Shown: positions 1-6,657 of the stretch, piece after piece
How positions within the stretch are numbered: position 1 is the stretch's first letter
How the letters are laid out: each line of letters opens with the position of its first letter
DNA from: an uncultured Clostridia bacterium
GTDB taxonomy: Bacteria > Bacillota > Clostridia > Christensenellales > Pumilibacteraceae
Direction of reading: 5' to 3'
Assembly (NCBI GenBank): GCA_934229275.1
Contig: CAKQDN010000017.1
Location: 1 to 37,325 of the forward strand
DNA length: 37,325 nucleotides
The notes under the pieces: generated by a model
The model's database searches: none
The model's input: the letters and a program-made list of their open reading frames with translations, nothing else
Told to the model about the DNA's origin: nothing
Translations under genes and position numbers: made by a program

Positions 1-380
1 AAATAAGGAAAACCATAATGCCGATCGCTTACAAATATTCGATCGATCAAATTATCGACGCGTGTAATTATTACGCCGAAAAAACCGGAAGAAGAACGTC
101 GTTCGAATTTACTATGATTAAAGACAGTAATATGGGGCATTTCGACGCGCTGCGACTTGCGGATCTGGCGAAAAAAGCAAAGGCTCACGTCAATCTCATT
201 ATGCTGAACTATGTAAAAGAGAAACACGTAAAAGGATGTTCGGAAGCGGATGCGCAGAAGTTTTGCGAAAAACTGACCAACATGGGTGTTAATGCCACGA
301 TAAGACGCTCGAAGGGAGGCGACGTCGGCGGCGCATGCGGACAACTCAGGCGTAAATATCTGGAGGAAAAGCATGATTGA
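1..380 (+). CDS. rlmN: 23S rRNA/tRNA adenine-C2 methyltransferase RlmN, C-terminal part (5' cut by window)
   Basis: The reading frame is open from base 3, so the gene enters from outside the window; the internal ATG at 18 is not the start. The visible 125 or so residues match the end of the radical-SAM enzyme RlmN, which methylates C2 of A2503 in 23S rRNA and A37 of some tRNAs. The segment MPIAYKYSIDQIIDACNYY followed by EKTGRRTSFEF and HVNLI is typical of the family. The motif GGDVGGACGQLR near the end holds the cysteine that carries the methyl group during catalysis in this family (Cys355 in the E. coli enzyme). The SAM-cluster CxxxCxxC motif lies upstream of the window. The stop overlaps the rsgA start by 8 bases, so the two are probably translationally coupled. 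In Bacillus, prpC and prkC usually lie between these two genes; they are absent here. Confidence 0.93.
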   Translation, partial: IRKTIMPIAYKYSIDQIIDACNYYAEKTGRRTSFEFTMIKDSNMGHFDALRLADLAKKAKAHVNLIMLNYVKEKHVKGCSEADAQKFCEKLTNMGVNATIRRSKGGDVGGACGQLRRKYLEEKHD

Positions 381-1239
381 TTTTTCTCGTTCGTACCGCG
401 TCGTCAAAGCCGGTAATTTCCGATTCGAAGTCGATACGCCCGACGGAATAGTCGTTTGCGTTTCGAGAAAAAAAGTTAAGCGCAGCGGCGACGTGCTTGT
501 CGGAGATCTTGTATATCTCGAAAACGCAGACGGAGAACTTACGATAAAAGCGGTCGAAAAGCGCCGCAACAGTCTTATTCGCCCGGCTATAGCCAACGTC
601 GATCAGATTGCGCTTCTCATATCTCCGGTGCCCGAGCCCGACTATTTTCTTGTAGATAAACTCATTCTCAATTGTCATGCGGAAAAAATCGACTGTATTC
701 TGTGCGTCAATAAAACCGATATTAAGGATTTGTCCGACGAGGTCGAAAAACAGTATGCTCACGCTGTTAAGGCAATAGTTTCCGTAAACGCGCAATCGGG
801 CGACGTTAAAAATCTGCTTCCGCTGCTTAAAGGTAAAATCACTTGTTTTGCGGGACAATCGGCGGTCGGGAAATCCTCACTGTGCAATGCTCTGATCGGA
901 ACGAATTCTTTCGAAGTGGGCGAATTGAGCGAAAAAATTCTGCGAGGAAAGAATACTACGACCGCGGCATTGCTCGTGCGGATAGCGGAAAACTCGTTTA
1001 TAGCGGATACGCCCGGATTCAGTATGCTCGACGTGTTTAAGGTACGCGCCGACGAACTCGACTTGTATTACGACGAATACGTAAGTCTTTCCGGCAAATG
1101 CAAATATCACAGATGCACGCATATTTCCGAACCTGATTGCGAAGTAAAACGCAAAGTGGAGTCGGGCGAACTGTCGCCGCTTCGCTACGAAAGATATAAA
1201 ACGCTTTTGCAAACTCTTAAAAACGATAAAAGATACTAA
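373..1239 (+). CDS. rsgA: Ribosome small-subunit GTPase RsgA (YloQ/YjeQ)
   Basis: This 288-residue protein is a circularly permuted GTPase that helps late 30S subunit maturation. An N-terminal OB-fold covers roughly residues 1-65. The G motifs appear in permuted order: NKTD (G4) at 113-116, GQSAVGKSS (G1) at 161-169, the G2 threonines at 195-197 and DTPGF (G3) at 212-216. A C-terminal zinc knuckle is formed by C243, C248, H250 and C256. Length is normal for the family. The ATG at 373 has a GGAGG site six bases upstream and overlaps the end of rlmN. It lies 11 bases ahead of rpe, with which it is probably cotranscribed, as in Bacillus subtilis. Confidence 0.97.
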   Translation: MIDFSRSYRVVKAGNFRFEVDTPDGIVVCVSRKKVKRSGDVLVGDLVYLENADGELTIKAVEKRRNSLIRPAIANVDQIALLISPVPEPDYFLVDKLILNCHAEKIDCILCVNKTDIKDLSDEVEKQYAHAVKAIVSVNAQSGDVKNLLPLLKGKITCFAGQSAVGKSSLCNALIGTNSFEVGELSEKILRGKNTTTAALLVRIAENSFIADTPGFSMLDVFKVRADELDLYYDEYVSLSGKCKYHRCTHISEPDCEVKRKVESGELSPLRYERYKTLLQTLKNDKRY

Positions 1240-1250
1240 GGAGCACAAAT

Positions 1251-1898
1251 ATGAAAACACTTATAGCACCTTCGATACTCAGCGCCGATTTTTCCGAGAT
1301 GGGAGCGGCAATCGAAAAAATAACCGCGGCAGGAGCGGATCTCGTTCATTGCGACGTTATGGACGGAATCTTCGTTCCGAATATCACGTTCGGACCGAAG
1401 ATGATTAAAGACATTCGCAAAAAAACGACTTTGCCGCTCGACGTTCACCTCATGATAGTAAACCCCGAGCGTTATATCAAACAGTTTGCCGAAGCAGGCG
1501 CCGATTACATCACTATACATTACGAAGCCACGGACAAGATTTCCGAAACGCTTGACGATATAAGAGCGCACGGCGTTAAAAGCGGACTCGTAATCAATCC
1601 CGACACGGACGTCGAGGTGATAGAGCCGTACCTTAATAAGTGCGACATGATTCTTATTATGAGCGTATATCCCGGATTCGGAGGTCAGAAATATATCGAA
1701 GGCTCGACCGAAAAACTCGTCAGGGCTAAGCAACTGATAAAGCAGTCGGGACTGGATATAAGACTGGAAATCGACGGAGGAATAACTGCCGGTAACGTTT
1801 CGGAAGCGATAGCGGCCGGAGCGGACACTATAGTTGCCGGCAGCGCGGTTTTCGGAGCGGAAGATACCGCGGCGGCTATAAGCGCGCTAAGAAAATAA
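1251..1898 (+). CDS. rpe: Ribulose-phosphate 3-epimerase
   Basis: This 215-residue TIM-barrel enzyme interconverts ribulose 5-phosphate and xylulose 5-phosphate in the non-oxidative pentose phosphate pathway. The start APSILSADF, the block HCDVMDGIFVPN, DVHLMI, the phosphate-loop sequence PGFGGQ (141-146) and EIDGGI are all family signatures. The expected metal ligands are H33, D35, H66 and D175. The AAGGAG site 6-11 bases ahead of the ATG supports the start. It follows rsgA closely, as in many Firmicutes, and is followed by an intrinsic terminator, so it ends the rlmN-rsgA-rpe transcription unit. Confidence 0.97.
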   Translation: MKTLIAPSILSADFSEMGAAIEKITAAGADLVHCDVMDGIFVPNITFGPKMIKDIRKKTTLPLDVHLMIVNPERYIKQFAEAGADYITIHYEATDKISETLDDIRAHGVKSGLVINPDTDVEVIEPYLNKCDMILIMSVYPGFGGQKYIEGSTEKLVRAKQLIKQSGLDIRLEIDGGITAGNVSEAIAAGADTIVAGSAVFGAEDTAAAISALRK

Positions 1899-1917
1899 TA
1901 GCGGAGTAATTAAAAAT

Positions 1918-1964
1918 AAAAACGCGTTCTTCATGCCTTTCGGTGACACGGAAACGCGTTTTTT
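1918..1964 (+). terminator. Intrinsic terminator after rpe
   Basis: A stem made of AAAACGCGTT and AACGCGTTTT encloses a loop of about 24 bases and runs straight into a T-tract (1959-1964). The arms closely resemble those of the terminator on the other side of spoVM at 2098-2137. Confidence 0.8.
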
Positions 1965-1972
1965 CATATAAT
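1943..1972 (+). promoter_or_regulatory. Possible promoter for spoVM (sigma-A or sigma-E type)
   Basis: GTGACA at 1943-1948 and TATAAT at 1967-1972 are separated by 18 bases, a fair sigma-A match. The same -10 region also reads CATATAAT (1965-1972), which fits the CATA-type -10 of the mother-cell factor sigma-E, known to control spoVM in B. subtilis. I see no convincing sigma-E -35 element. The site overlaps the rpe terminator, so which factor is used cannot be settled from sequence. Confidence 0.4.
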
Positions 1973-1997
1973 TATACAAACGACGGAGGTGTGAGCA

Positions 1998-2081
1998 ATG
2001 AAAATTTACTGCTTTAAAGCGCCGCCGATTATAAGCGGCTTGCTGCGACTGTTGTTTTGTCGCAAGAAGGAGAAAAATTAG
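1998..2081 (+). CDS. spoVM: Stage V sporulation protein M (SpoVM)-like micropeptide
   Basis: This 27-codon gene begins MKIYCFKAPPIISGLLRL and ends in a charged tail RKKEKN. From memory, B. subtilis SpoVM is 26 residues and begins MKFYTIKLPKFLGGIVRA, so length, the MK-Y-K start, the key Pro9, the glycine at 14 and the amphipathic helix with Arg17 line up. SpoVM is the peptide that senses convex forespore membrane and anchors the coat ATPase SpoIVA. A strong GGAGGTG site lies 8 bases before the ATG. Position also fits: in Bacillus spoVM sits between rpe(-thiN) and rpmB, exactly as here. It is flanked by terminators on both sides, so it is probably its own transcription unit. The gene implies that the organism sporulates or descends from a sporulating ancestor. 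Confidence 0.85.
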   Translation: MKIYCFKAPPIISGLLRLLFCRKKEKN

Positions 2082-2097
2082 CAGTTGTCGTAAAAAT

Positions 2098-2137
2098 AAA
2101 ACGCGCTTCCCACAAAAAGAAACGCGTTTTGTTTTTT
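2098..2137. terminator. Bidirectional terminator between convergent spoVM and rpmB
   Basis: AAAACGCGCTTC (2098-2109) pairs with GAAACGCGTTTT (2119-2130) with one mismatch. On the + strand a T-run follows to 2137; on the - strand the stem is followed by TTTTATTTTTA. It therefore can stop spoVM from one side and rpmB from the other. Confidence 0.8.
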
Positions 2138-2152
2138 ACTTTTGCATAAAAA

Positions 2153-2338
2153 TTACAGAGAATTTTTATTGGTACGAAGACAGCGAGTGCAAACGTATTC
2201 GTTGGATTCAACACCGTTGATTTCAACCTTAACCTTATGCACGTTAGCGCTGAAAGTACGCTTGGTTCTACGGTTGGAATGGCTTACATTGTTACCGCTT
2301 ACTTTGCCTTTGCCGCAAATGACACATACTTTGCTCAT
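2153..2338 (-). CDS. rpmB: 50S ribosomal protein L28 (zinc-binding form)
   Basis: The protein is 61 residues, begins MSKVCVICGK and carries the block HSNRRTKRTF typical of L28. Two CxxC pairs (C5/C8 and C50/C53) form the zinc ribbon seen in the C+ version of L28. An upstream in-frame ATG at 2384-2386 would add 16 residues, but the AGGAGGTG site lies just ahead of the ATG at 2336-2338, so the shorter form is chosen. It is one of only two genes on the - strand in the window. It has its own promoter and converges on spoVM. In Bacillus rpmB is likewise reversed relative to its neighbours at this locus. Confidence 0.96.
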   Translation of the reverse strand: MSKVCVICGKGKVSGNNVSHSNRRTKRTFSANVHKVKVEINGVESNEYVCTRCLRTNKNSL

Positions 2339-2376
2339 AGGAAGCACCTCCTCAAGATTTTTTGACTTACTCGCAT

Positions 2377-2405
2377 AGTATATCATAAATTTACAGATAA
2401 ATCAA
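2377..2405 (-). promoter_or_regulatory. Sigma-A promoter for rpmB
   Basis: Read on the - strand, TTGATT (2400-2405) and TATACT (2377-2382) are separated by 17 bases. The start would fall near 2370, leaving a leader of about 30 bases before the ATG. Confidence 0.75.
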
Positions 2406-2496
2406 GCGAATTGACCGCATTTTTCCAAAATTCTTACATATAATTAAAACGGAAGCCCGAGAAATGTGAAATTTTTTGCTTTTTGCTCTAATTCGG

Positions 2497-2525
2497 TTGC
2501 TTTTTTTGCGCGGATATAGTAGAAT
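2497..2525 (+). promoter_or_regulatory. Sigma-A promoter for asp23-fakA
   Basis: TTGCTT (2497-2502) and TAGAAT (2520-2525) lie 17 bases apart, with the asp23 ribosome site about 20 bases downstream. The rpmB promoter diverges from it about 90 bases away. Confidence 0.65.
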
Positions 2526-2555
2526 TAGGTGTACATAGTTGTTTCGGGAGGTCTT

Positions 2556-2906
2556 ATGAGCGTAAGCACGTCCAATGCATACGGCAGAATCACGGTAACT
2601 GAAGAAGCGATTGCGCAGGTTGCCGGCAGTTCGGCGTTGGAGTGTTACGGCATAGTGGACATGATTTCCAAGCGGTTTACCGACAGTCTGTCGGACATGC
2701 TGAAAAAACAAAAAGTATCCCGAGGCGTGCGTGTATTTACTAACGGAGACAGAATTTACATTGATTTATATGTCGTGATTAAATACGGACTTTCCATTGA
2801 AGCGGTATCGCAGTCGCTACGGCGCGCGGTAAAGTATAACGTGGAAAGATTTACCGGTATGGTCGTAGACGACATAAACATTAACGTCGTAGGCGTTAGA
2901 GTTTAA
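2556..2906 (+). CDS. Asp23/Gls24 family envelope stress protein (YloU)
   Basis: This 116-residue protein matches the Asp23/Gls24 family (DUF322): GRITVTEEAIAQVAG near the start, GIVDM in the middle and a repeated V-VD-D-I-N-V pattern at the end. Members are small cytosolic proteins, some tethered to the membrane through partners, linked to cell-envelope and alkaline stress; the biochemical role is not settled. The GTG at 2529 would add nine residues but lacks a ribosome site, whereas the ATG at 2556 has GGGAGG at the right distance. It is 18 bases ahead of fakA, as yloU is ahead of yloV in Bacillus, suggesting one operon. Confidence 0.9.
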   Translation: MSVSTSNAYGRITVTEEAIAQVAGSSALECYGIVDMISKRFTDSLSDMLKKQKVSRGVRVFTNGDRIYIDLYVVIKYGLSIEAVSQSLRRAVKYNVERFTGMVVDDININVVGVRV

Positions 2907-2924
2907 CTTATCGGAGGTTTGTTA

Positions 2925-4568
2925 ATGATAAAATCAGTTAACGGCGCAACTTTTCGCAGAATGATTTTAAGCGGTTCGAAAACGCTTAGTGCAAATAAAG
3001 ATTATGTGGACTCGCTTAACGTGTTCCCGGTTCCCGACGGCGATACCGGAACAAATATGTCGATGACCGTCGCATCGGCGGCTAGAGAAGTGAGCGAATG
3101 TTCGAACAACTCGATGGCTTCGCTGTGCGCGGCATTTTCGAAAGGCGCACTTAAAGGCGCTCGCGGTAACAGCGGCGTTATTACCAGTCAGATAGTAAAA
3201 GGAATTACGGACGTTCTGTCCGCTAAAGAAGAATTCACCGCAAAAGACTTTGCGAACGCTCTATCCAAGGGTACGGAAGTCGCATACAAAGCGGTGACCA
3301 AGCCGAAGGAAGGTACGATACTCTCGGTCGTAAGAGCGATGAGCGAAGCCGCTACTTCCATGAACAAAAGAAACGTCGATTTCAGCAACTTCCTTACGAA
3401 AGTTATCGAAGCCGGCGAAGAAATGCTTAAAAAGACGCCCGAAATGTTGCCTGTGCTTAAAAAAGCCGGCGTCGTAGACGCAGGCGGAAGAGGACTTCTG
3501 ATTCTGTTCCAGGGCTTCAACGCAGTGTTTCAGGGCGAAGAAGATTTGACTCTTACGTTCGACGATACCGCAGCAGCACCCGAAACCGATGCTAAATACA
3601 GCGAGGAAGCACATTTCGATTATAACGATCTTGCGGAAATTCAGTTCGCTTATTGCACAGAATTTTTCATCGTCAACTTATATAAGAAAACTACCGAAGC
3701 GGATATCGACCGTTTCCGCGAAATGCTTATGCAGATAGGCGATTGCGTGCTTGTCATCGGAGATCTTTCGATGGTCAAGGTGCATGTACATTCCAATCAA
3801 CCCGGCGAAGTTCTTACCGCGGCGCTCAAATTGGGCGAACTCGACAGTCTTAAAATCGAGAACATGCTGCAACAGAACAGAAAACTCATCGGTAAGAAAA
3901 AGGTCGAACTCAAACCGTACGGTATCGTTTCCGTTTGCGCGGGCGAAGGCATTTCGGCAATTTTCAAAGAACTTATGTGCGACAGCGTAATCGAAGGCGG
4001 TCAGACGATGAATCCCAGCGCCGACGATATTGCAAAGGCTTGCGATAAGGTAAACGCGAAAGATATTTTCGTGTTCCCGAACAATAAAAATATTATTCTT
4101 GCCGCAGAACAGGCAAAAGCGCTCAGCAACCGCAAACTTCATATAATTCCCAGCCGCAGCGTGCCGCAGGGTCTTGCAGCGTTGCTTGCATTCGATCCCG
4201 ACGGAACGGTTGCCGCAAACGAAAAGTCAATGACGGAAGCCATGGATACCGTAAAATCCGGCGCAGTTACTTATGCCGTCAGAAGTACGGAGATCGACAA
4301 CCTCAAACTCAACGAAGGCGATATCATCGGTATGGACGCCCACACAATCGTTTCCAAAGGTGACAGCGTTTCGGAAGTCGCTAAACAGTTGGTCGAAAAG
4401 TTGGTAGACGAGGACAGCAGTTGCATTTCTCTTTATTTCGGTAACAACGTAACCGAAGAAGAAGCGAACGCAATCGCTGCGGAACTTTCGGAAGAGTATC
4501 CCGATTGTGACGTAGATTGCCATTTCGGAGGTCAGCCTCTGTACTACTATCTGGTGTCGGTAGAATAA
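2925..4568 (+). CDS. fakA: DAK2-domain fatty acid kinase FakA (YloV)
   Basis: This 547-residue protein has an N-terminal DhaL-type kinase domain (about 1-200) with PVPDGDTGTNM, where D38, D40 and N44 belong to the ATP-Mg loop, and GARGNSG at 78-84. A middle domain carries HVHSNQPG (287-294) and a C-terminal domain follows from about 310. This layout is that of FakA, which phosphorylates fatty acids bound to a FakB (DegV) partner so they can enter phospholipids through PlsX/PlsY. No fakB is in the window, but plsX is 4.5 kb downstream. The ATG at 2925 is preceded by GGAGG; an upstream TTG at 2919 would overlap that site's spacing and is rejected. Length is near the 550 usual for the family. 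Confidence 0.93.
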   Translation: MIKSVNGATFRRMILSGSKTLSANKDYVDSLNVFPVPDGDTGTNMSMTVASAAREVSECSNNSMASLCAAFSKGALKGARGNSGVITSQIVKGITDVLSAKEEFTAKDFANALSKGTEVAYKAVTKPKEGTILSVVRAMSEAATSMNKRNVDFSNFLTKVIEAGEEMLKKTPEMLPVLKKAGVVDAGGRGLLILFQGFNAVFQGEEDLTLTFDDTAAAPETDAKYSEEAHFDYNDLAEIQFAYCTEFFIVNLYKKTTEADIDRFREMLMQIGDCVLVIGDLSMVKVHVHSNQPGEVLTAALKLGELDSLKIENMLQQNRKLIGKKKVELKPYGIVSVCAGEGISAIFKELMCDSVIEGGQTMNPSADDIAKACDKVNAKDIFVFPNNKNIILAAEQAKALSNRKLHIIPSRSVPQGLAALLAFDPDGTVAANEKSMTEAMDTVKSGAVTYAVRSTEIDNLKLNEGDIIGMDAHTIVSKGDSVSEVAKQLVEKLVDEDSSCISLYFGNNVTEEEANAIAAELSEEYPDCDVDCHFGGQPLYYYLVSVE

Positions 4569-4588
4569 AAGTTTTCCACTGAAAAGTC

Positions 4589-4620
4589 GAGGTTATCCAC
4601 AAAACGCTGTGGATAACCTC
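4589..4620. terminator. Perfect 13-bp hairpin between fakA and recG, made of two inverted DnaA boxes
   Basis: GAGGTTATCCACA (4589-4601) pairs perfectly with TGTGGATAACCTC (4608-4620) around the 6-base loop AAACGC. It is followed by the weak tail TCGTTTTAT, so it can act as a terminator or as a processing hairpin ahead of recG. Each arm contains the consensus DnaA box TTATCCACA, in opposite orientations. Confidence 0.6.
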
Positions 4621-4646
4621 TCGTTTTATAAAAAACAAGGTAAAAA

Positions 4647-6641
4647 ATGCAACTGAGCGACATTAAAGGCTTAAAAGAAAAAAGGATCGAATGTCTTGAG
4701 AGGGCCGGAATAACCACGCCGATGGATCTCGTTTCCTATTTTCCCGCAAAATACGTTAATCTCACTAATTACACGGATTTTCAGACGGTTAAAGACGGCG
4801 ACGACGTGTTGTTTTCCGTGGTATTTAAGGAAAAGCCGAAAACCTCTTATATTCGTAAAAATCTTTGCCTTGTTAAGGTTAAATTCGAAGTAAACGGAAA
4901 AAACGTCCGGTGCACTTGGTTTAATCAGAAATACTTCGCGTCATCCGTTGTGGTCGGCGAGCGCTATTATATAATAGGAAAAGCAAAAATCGAAAATAAC
5001 ACCGTGTTTGTCAATGCTCCGAAAGCAGTACGAGAAAGCAAATGCAACGGAAATTTTCTGGTTATTTATCGCCCGATAAAAGATATGTCGGGCTCGGTTA
5101 TCGCCGCTTCGATACGTCAGGCGCTCGATAAAATGGAAATAGTCAGTTTCATCCCCGACGAGATTCGCGAGCGTTACGATCTGATGTCGCTGAAAAACGC
5201 GTATAAGGCTATTCACGAGCCGCAGTCGCTCGAACAAATCGAAAAGGCAAAACGTAGCGTGGGAATCGAATACGTAAACTATACTCTGTGCGTTTACGAT
5301 ATTATAAATAAGGCTTCGAAAACCGATAAAAAGCAGGTCTATGCCGATTGCGAAAAGCAAATGCGTCTTAAAATTTCACAGTTGCCGTTCGGTCTGACGG
5401 AAGGGCAGAAAAGAGCGCTCGGCGAAATAATCGCGGATATGAAAAATCCCATGTGCATGAATAGATTTTTGCAGGGCGACGTGGGCAGCGGAAAAACGAT
5501 AGTTGCGTTTCTTGCGATGTATTTTGCAGGGCTTTCCGGCTATCAGAGCGCGATGATGTGTCCGACGGAACTATTGTCGCAGCAGCATTACGCCAATTTT
5601 TTGCGTGTTTTTCCCGAATTTAAGGATAAAACGTGCTTGATTGCGTCTTCATTGAAAAAGAGCGAAAGACAGTTTTTGGCGGACGGCATACGGCGCGGCG
5701 ATTATCGTTTCGTTATCGGAACTCACTCGGTTTTTTCCGACGACGTAGTTTTTAAAAATCTGTCGCTCGTAATAACCGACGAGCAGCACCGATTCGGCGT
5801 CAATCAGCGCAGCAGTCTTGAAAATAAAGCGGAAAATGCCGATTGTCTGGTCATGTCGGCGACTCCGATCCCGAGAACGCTTGCGCTAACGCTGTACGGC
5901 GATCTGAAACGCAGCGTAATAGACGGCGTGCCGCCTAAAAAAGCGTCGGTGACTACTAAAATAGTACCGTCACGAAAAATCGACGATATGTGGCGTTACT
6001 TCGTGCAATGTGCCGAGCGCGACGAGCGAACCTACGTCGTTTGTCCCCGTATCGACGAAGACGAAGAAAGCAATCTCGTTTCGTGCAAAAAAATGTATGC
6101 GGAAAAGAAAGCGCTCGGGTCGTATGTCGGACTTTTGCACGGACAAATGTCCGAAAAAGAAAAAAACAAAGCAATGCTCGATTTTGCGAGCGGTAAAATA
6201 AAAATATTGATTTCCACGACGGTTGTCGAAGTGGGCGTGGACGTTCCCGAGGCAGTAAATATCGCCGTTTACAATGCCGAACGCTACGGACTAAGTCAAT
6301 TGCACCAATTGAGAGGAAGAGTGGGGCGCGGCAGTAAAAACGGGTATTGCTTTCTTATCGCCGAGGATGTAAGTACCGACGCGGAAGAACGCTTGCGTTA
6401 TCTCGAAAAATGTTCGGACGGGTTTGCGCTCGCCGAATACGATTTCGAAAATCGCGGTGCCGGCGACTTTTTGGGCTTATCCCAGCACGGAAAAAGCGAT
6501 TTGCCCGTGAGACCCGAAGATCTTGCGATTGCAAAAAGTATATCTCTCGAAGTGCTTGCCGACGAAACGATAAAAAACGAAATTGCCGCTACCATAAAAG
6601 ACAACAGGTACGAGTATTATAAAAAGATAACGTTGAATTAG
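4647..6641 (+). CDS. recG: ATP-dependent DNA helicase RecG
   Basis: This 664-residue protein is the branched-DNA helicase that reverses stalled forks and processes recombination intermediates. The N-terminal wedge/OB domain covers about residues 1-230. The helicase core shows GDVGSGKT (277-284, Walker A), DEQHRFGV (from 378, motif II), SATPIPRT (from 404, motif III), and QLRGRVGRG (motif VI) in the second RecA-like lobe. The typical RecG ending GAGDFLG--QHG is present. Length is close to the usual 680. The ribosome site is weak (AAGG). In Bacillus recG also follows yloV, though with sdaAB-sdaAA between them; those serine deaminase genes are absent here. Confidence 0.97.
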   Translation: MQLSDIKGLKEKRIECLERAGITTPMDLVSYFPAKYVNLTNYTDFQTVKDGDDVLFSVVFKEKPKTSYIRKNLCLVKVKFEVNGKNVRCTWFNQKYFASSVVVGERYYIIGKAKIENNTVFVNAPKAVRESKCNGNFLVIYRPIKDMSGSVIAASIRQALDKMEIVSFIPDEIRERYDLMSLKNAYKAIHEPQSLEQIEKAKRSVGIEYVNYTLCVYDIINKASKTDKKQVYADCEKQMRLKISQLPFGLTEGQKRALGEIIADMKNPMCMNRFLQGDVGSGKTIVAFLAMYFAGLSGYQSAMMCPTELLSQQHYANFLRVFPEFKDKTCLIASSLKKSERQFLADGIRRGDYRFVIGTHSVFSDDVVFKNLSLVITDEQHRFGVNQRSSLENKAENADCLVMSATPIPRTLALTLYGDLKRSVIDGVPPKKASVTTKIVPSRKIDDMWRYFVQCAERDERTYVVCPRIDEDEESNLVSCKKMYAEKKALGSYVGLLHGQMSEKEKNKAMLDFASGKIKILISTTVVEVGVDVPEAVNIAVYNAERYGLSQLHQLRGRVGRGSKNGYCFLIAEDVSTDAEERLRYLEKCSDGFALAEYDFENRGAGDFLGLSQHGKSDLPVRPEDLAIAKSISLEVLADETIKNEIAATIKDNRYEYYKKITLN

Positions 6642-6657
6642 ATTACAACCACAAAAG

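Noticed and set aside
346..858. A 170-codon - strand frame over rsgA
   Set aside because: It is antisense to the conserved OB and G4/G5 region of RsgA and has no supporting signals.
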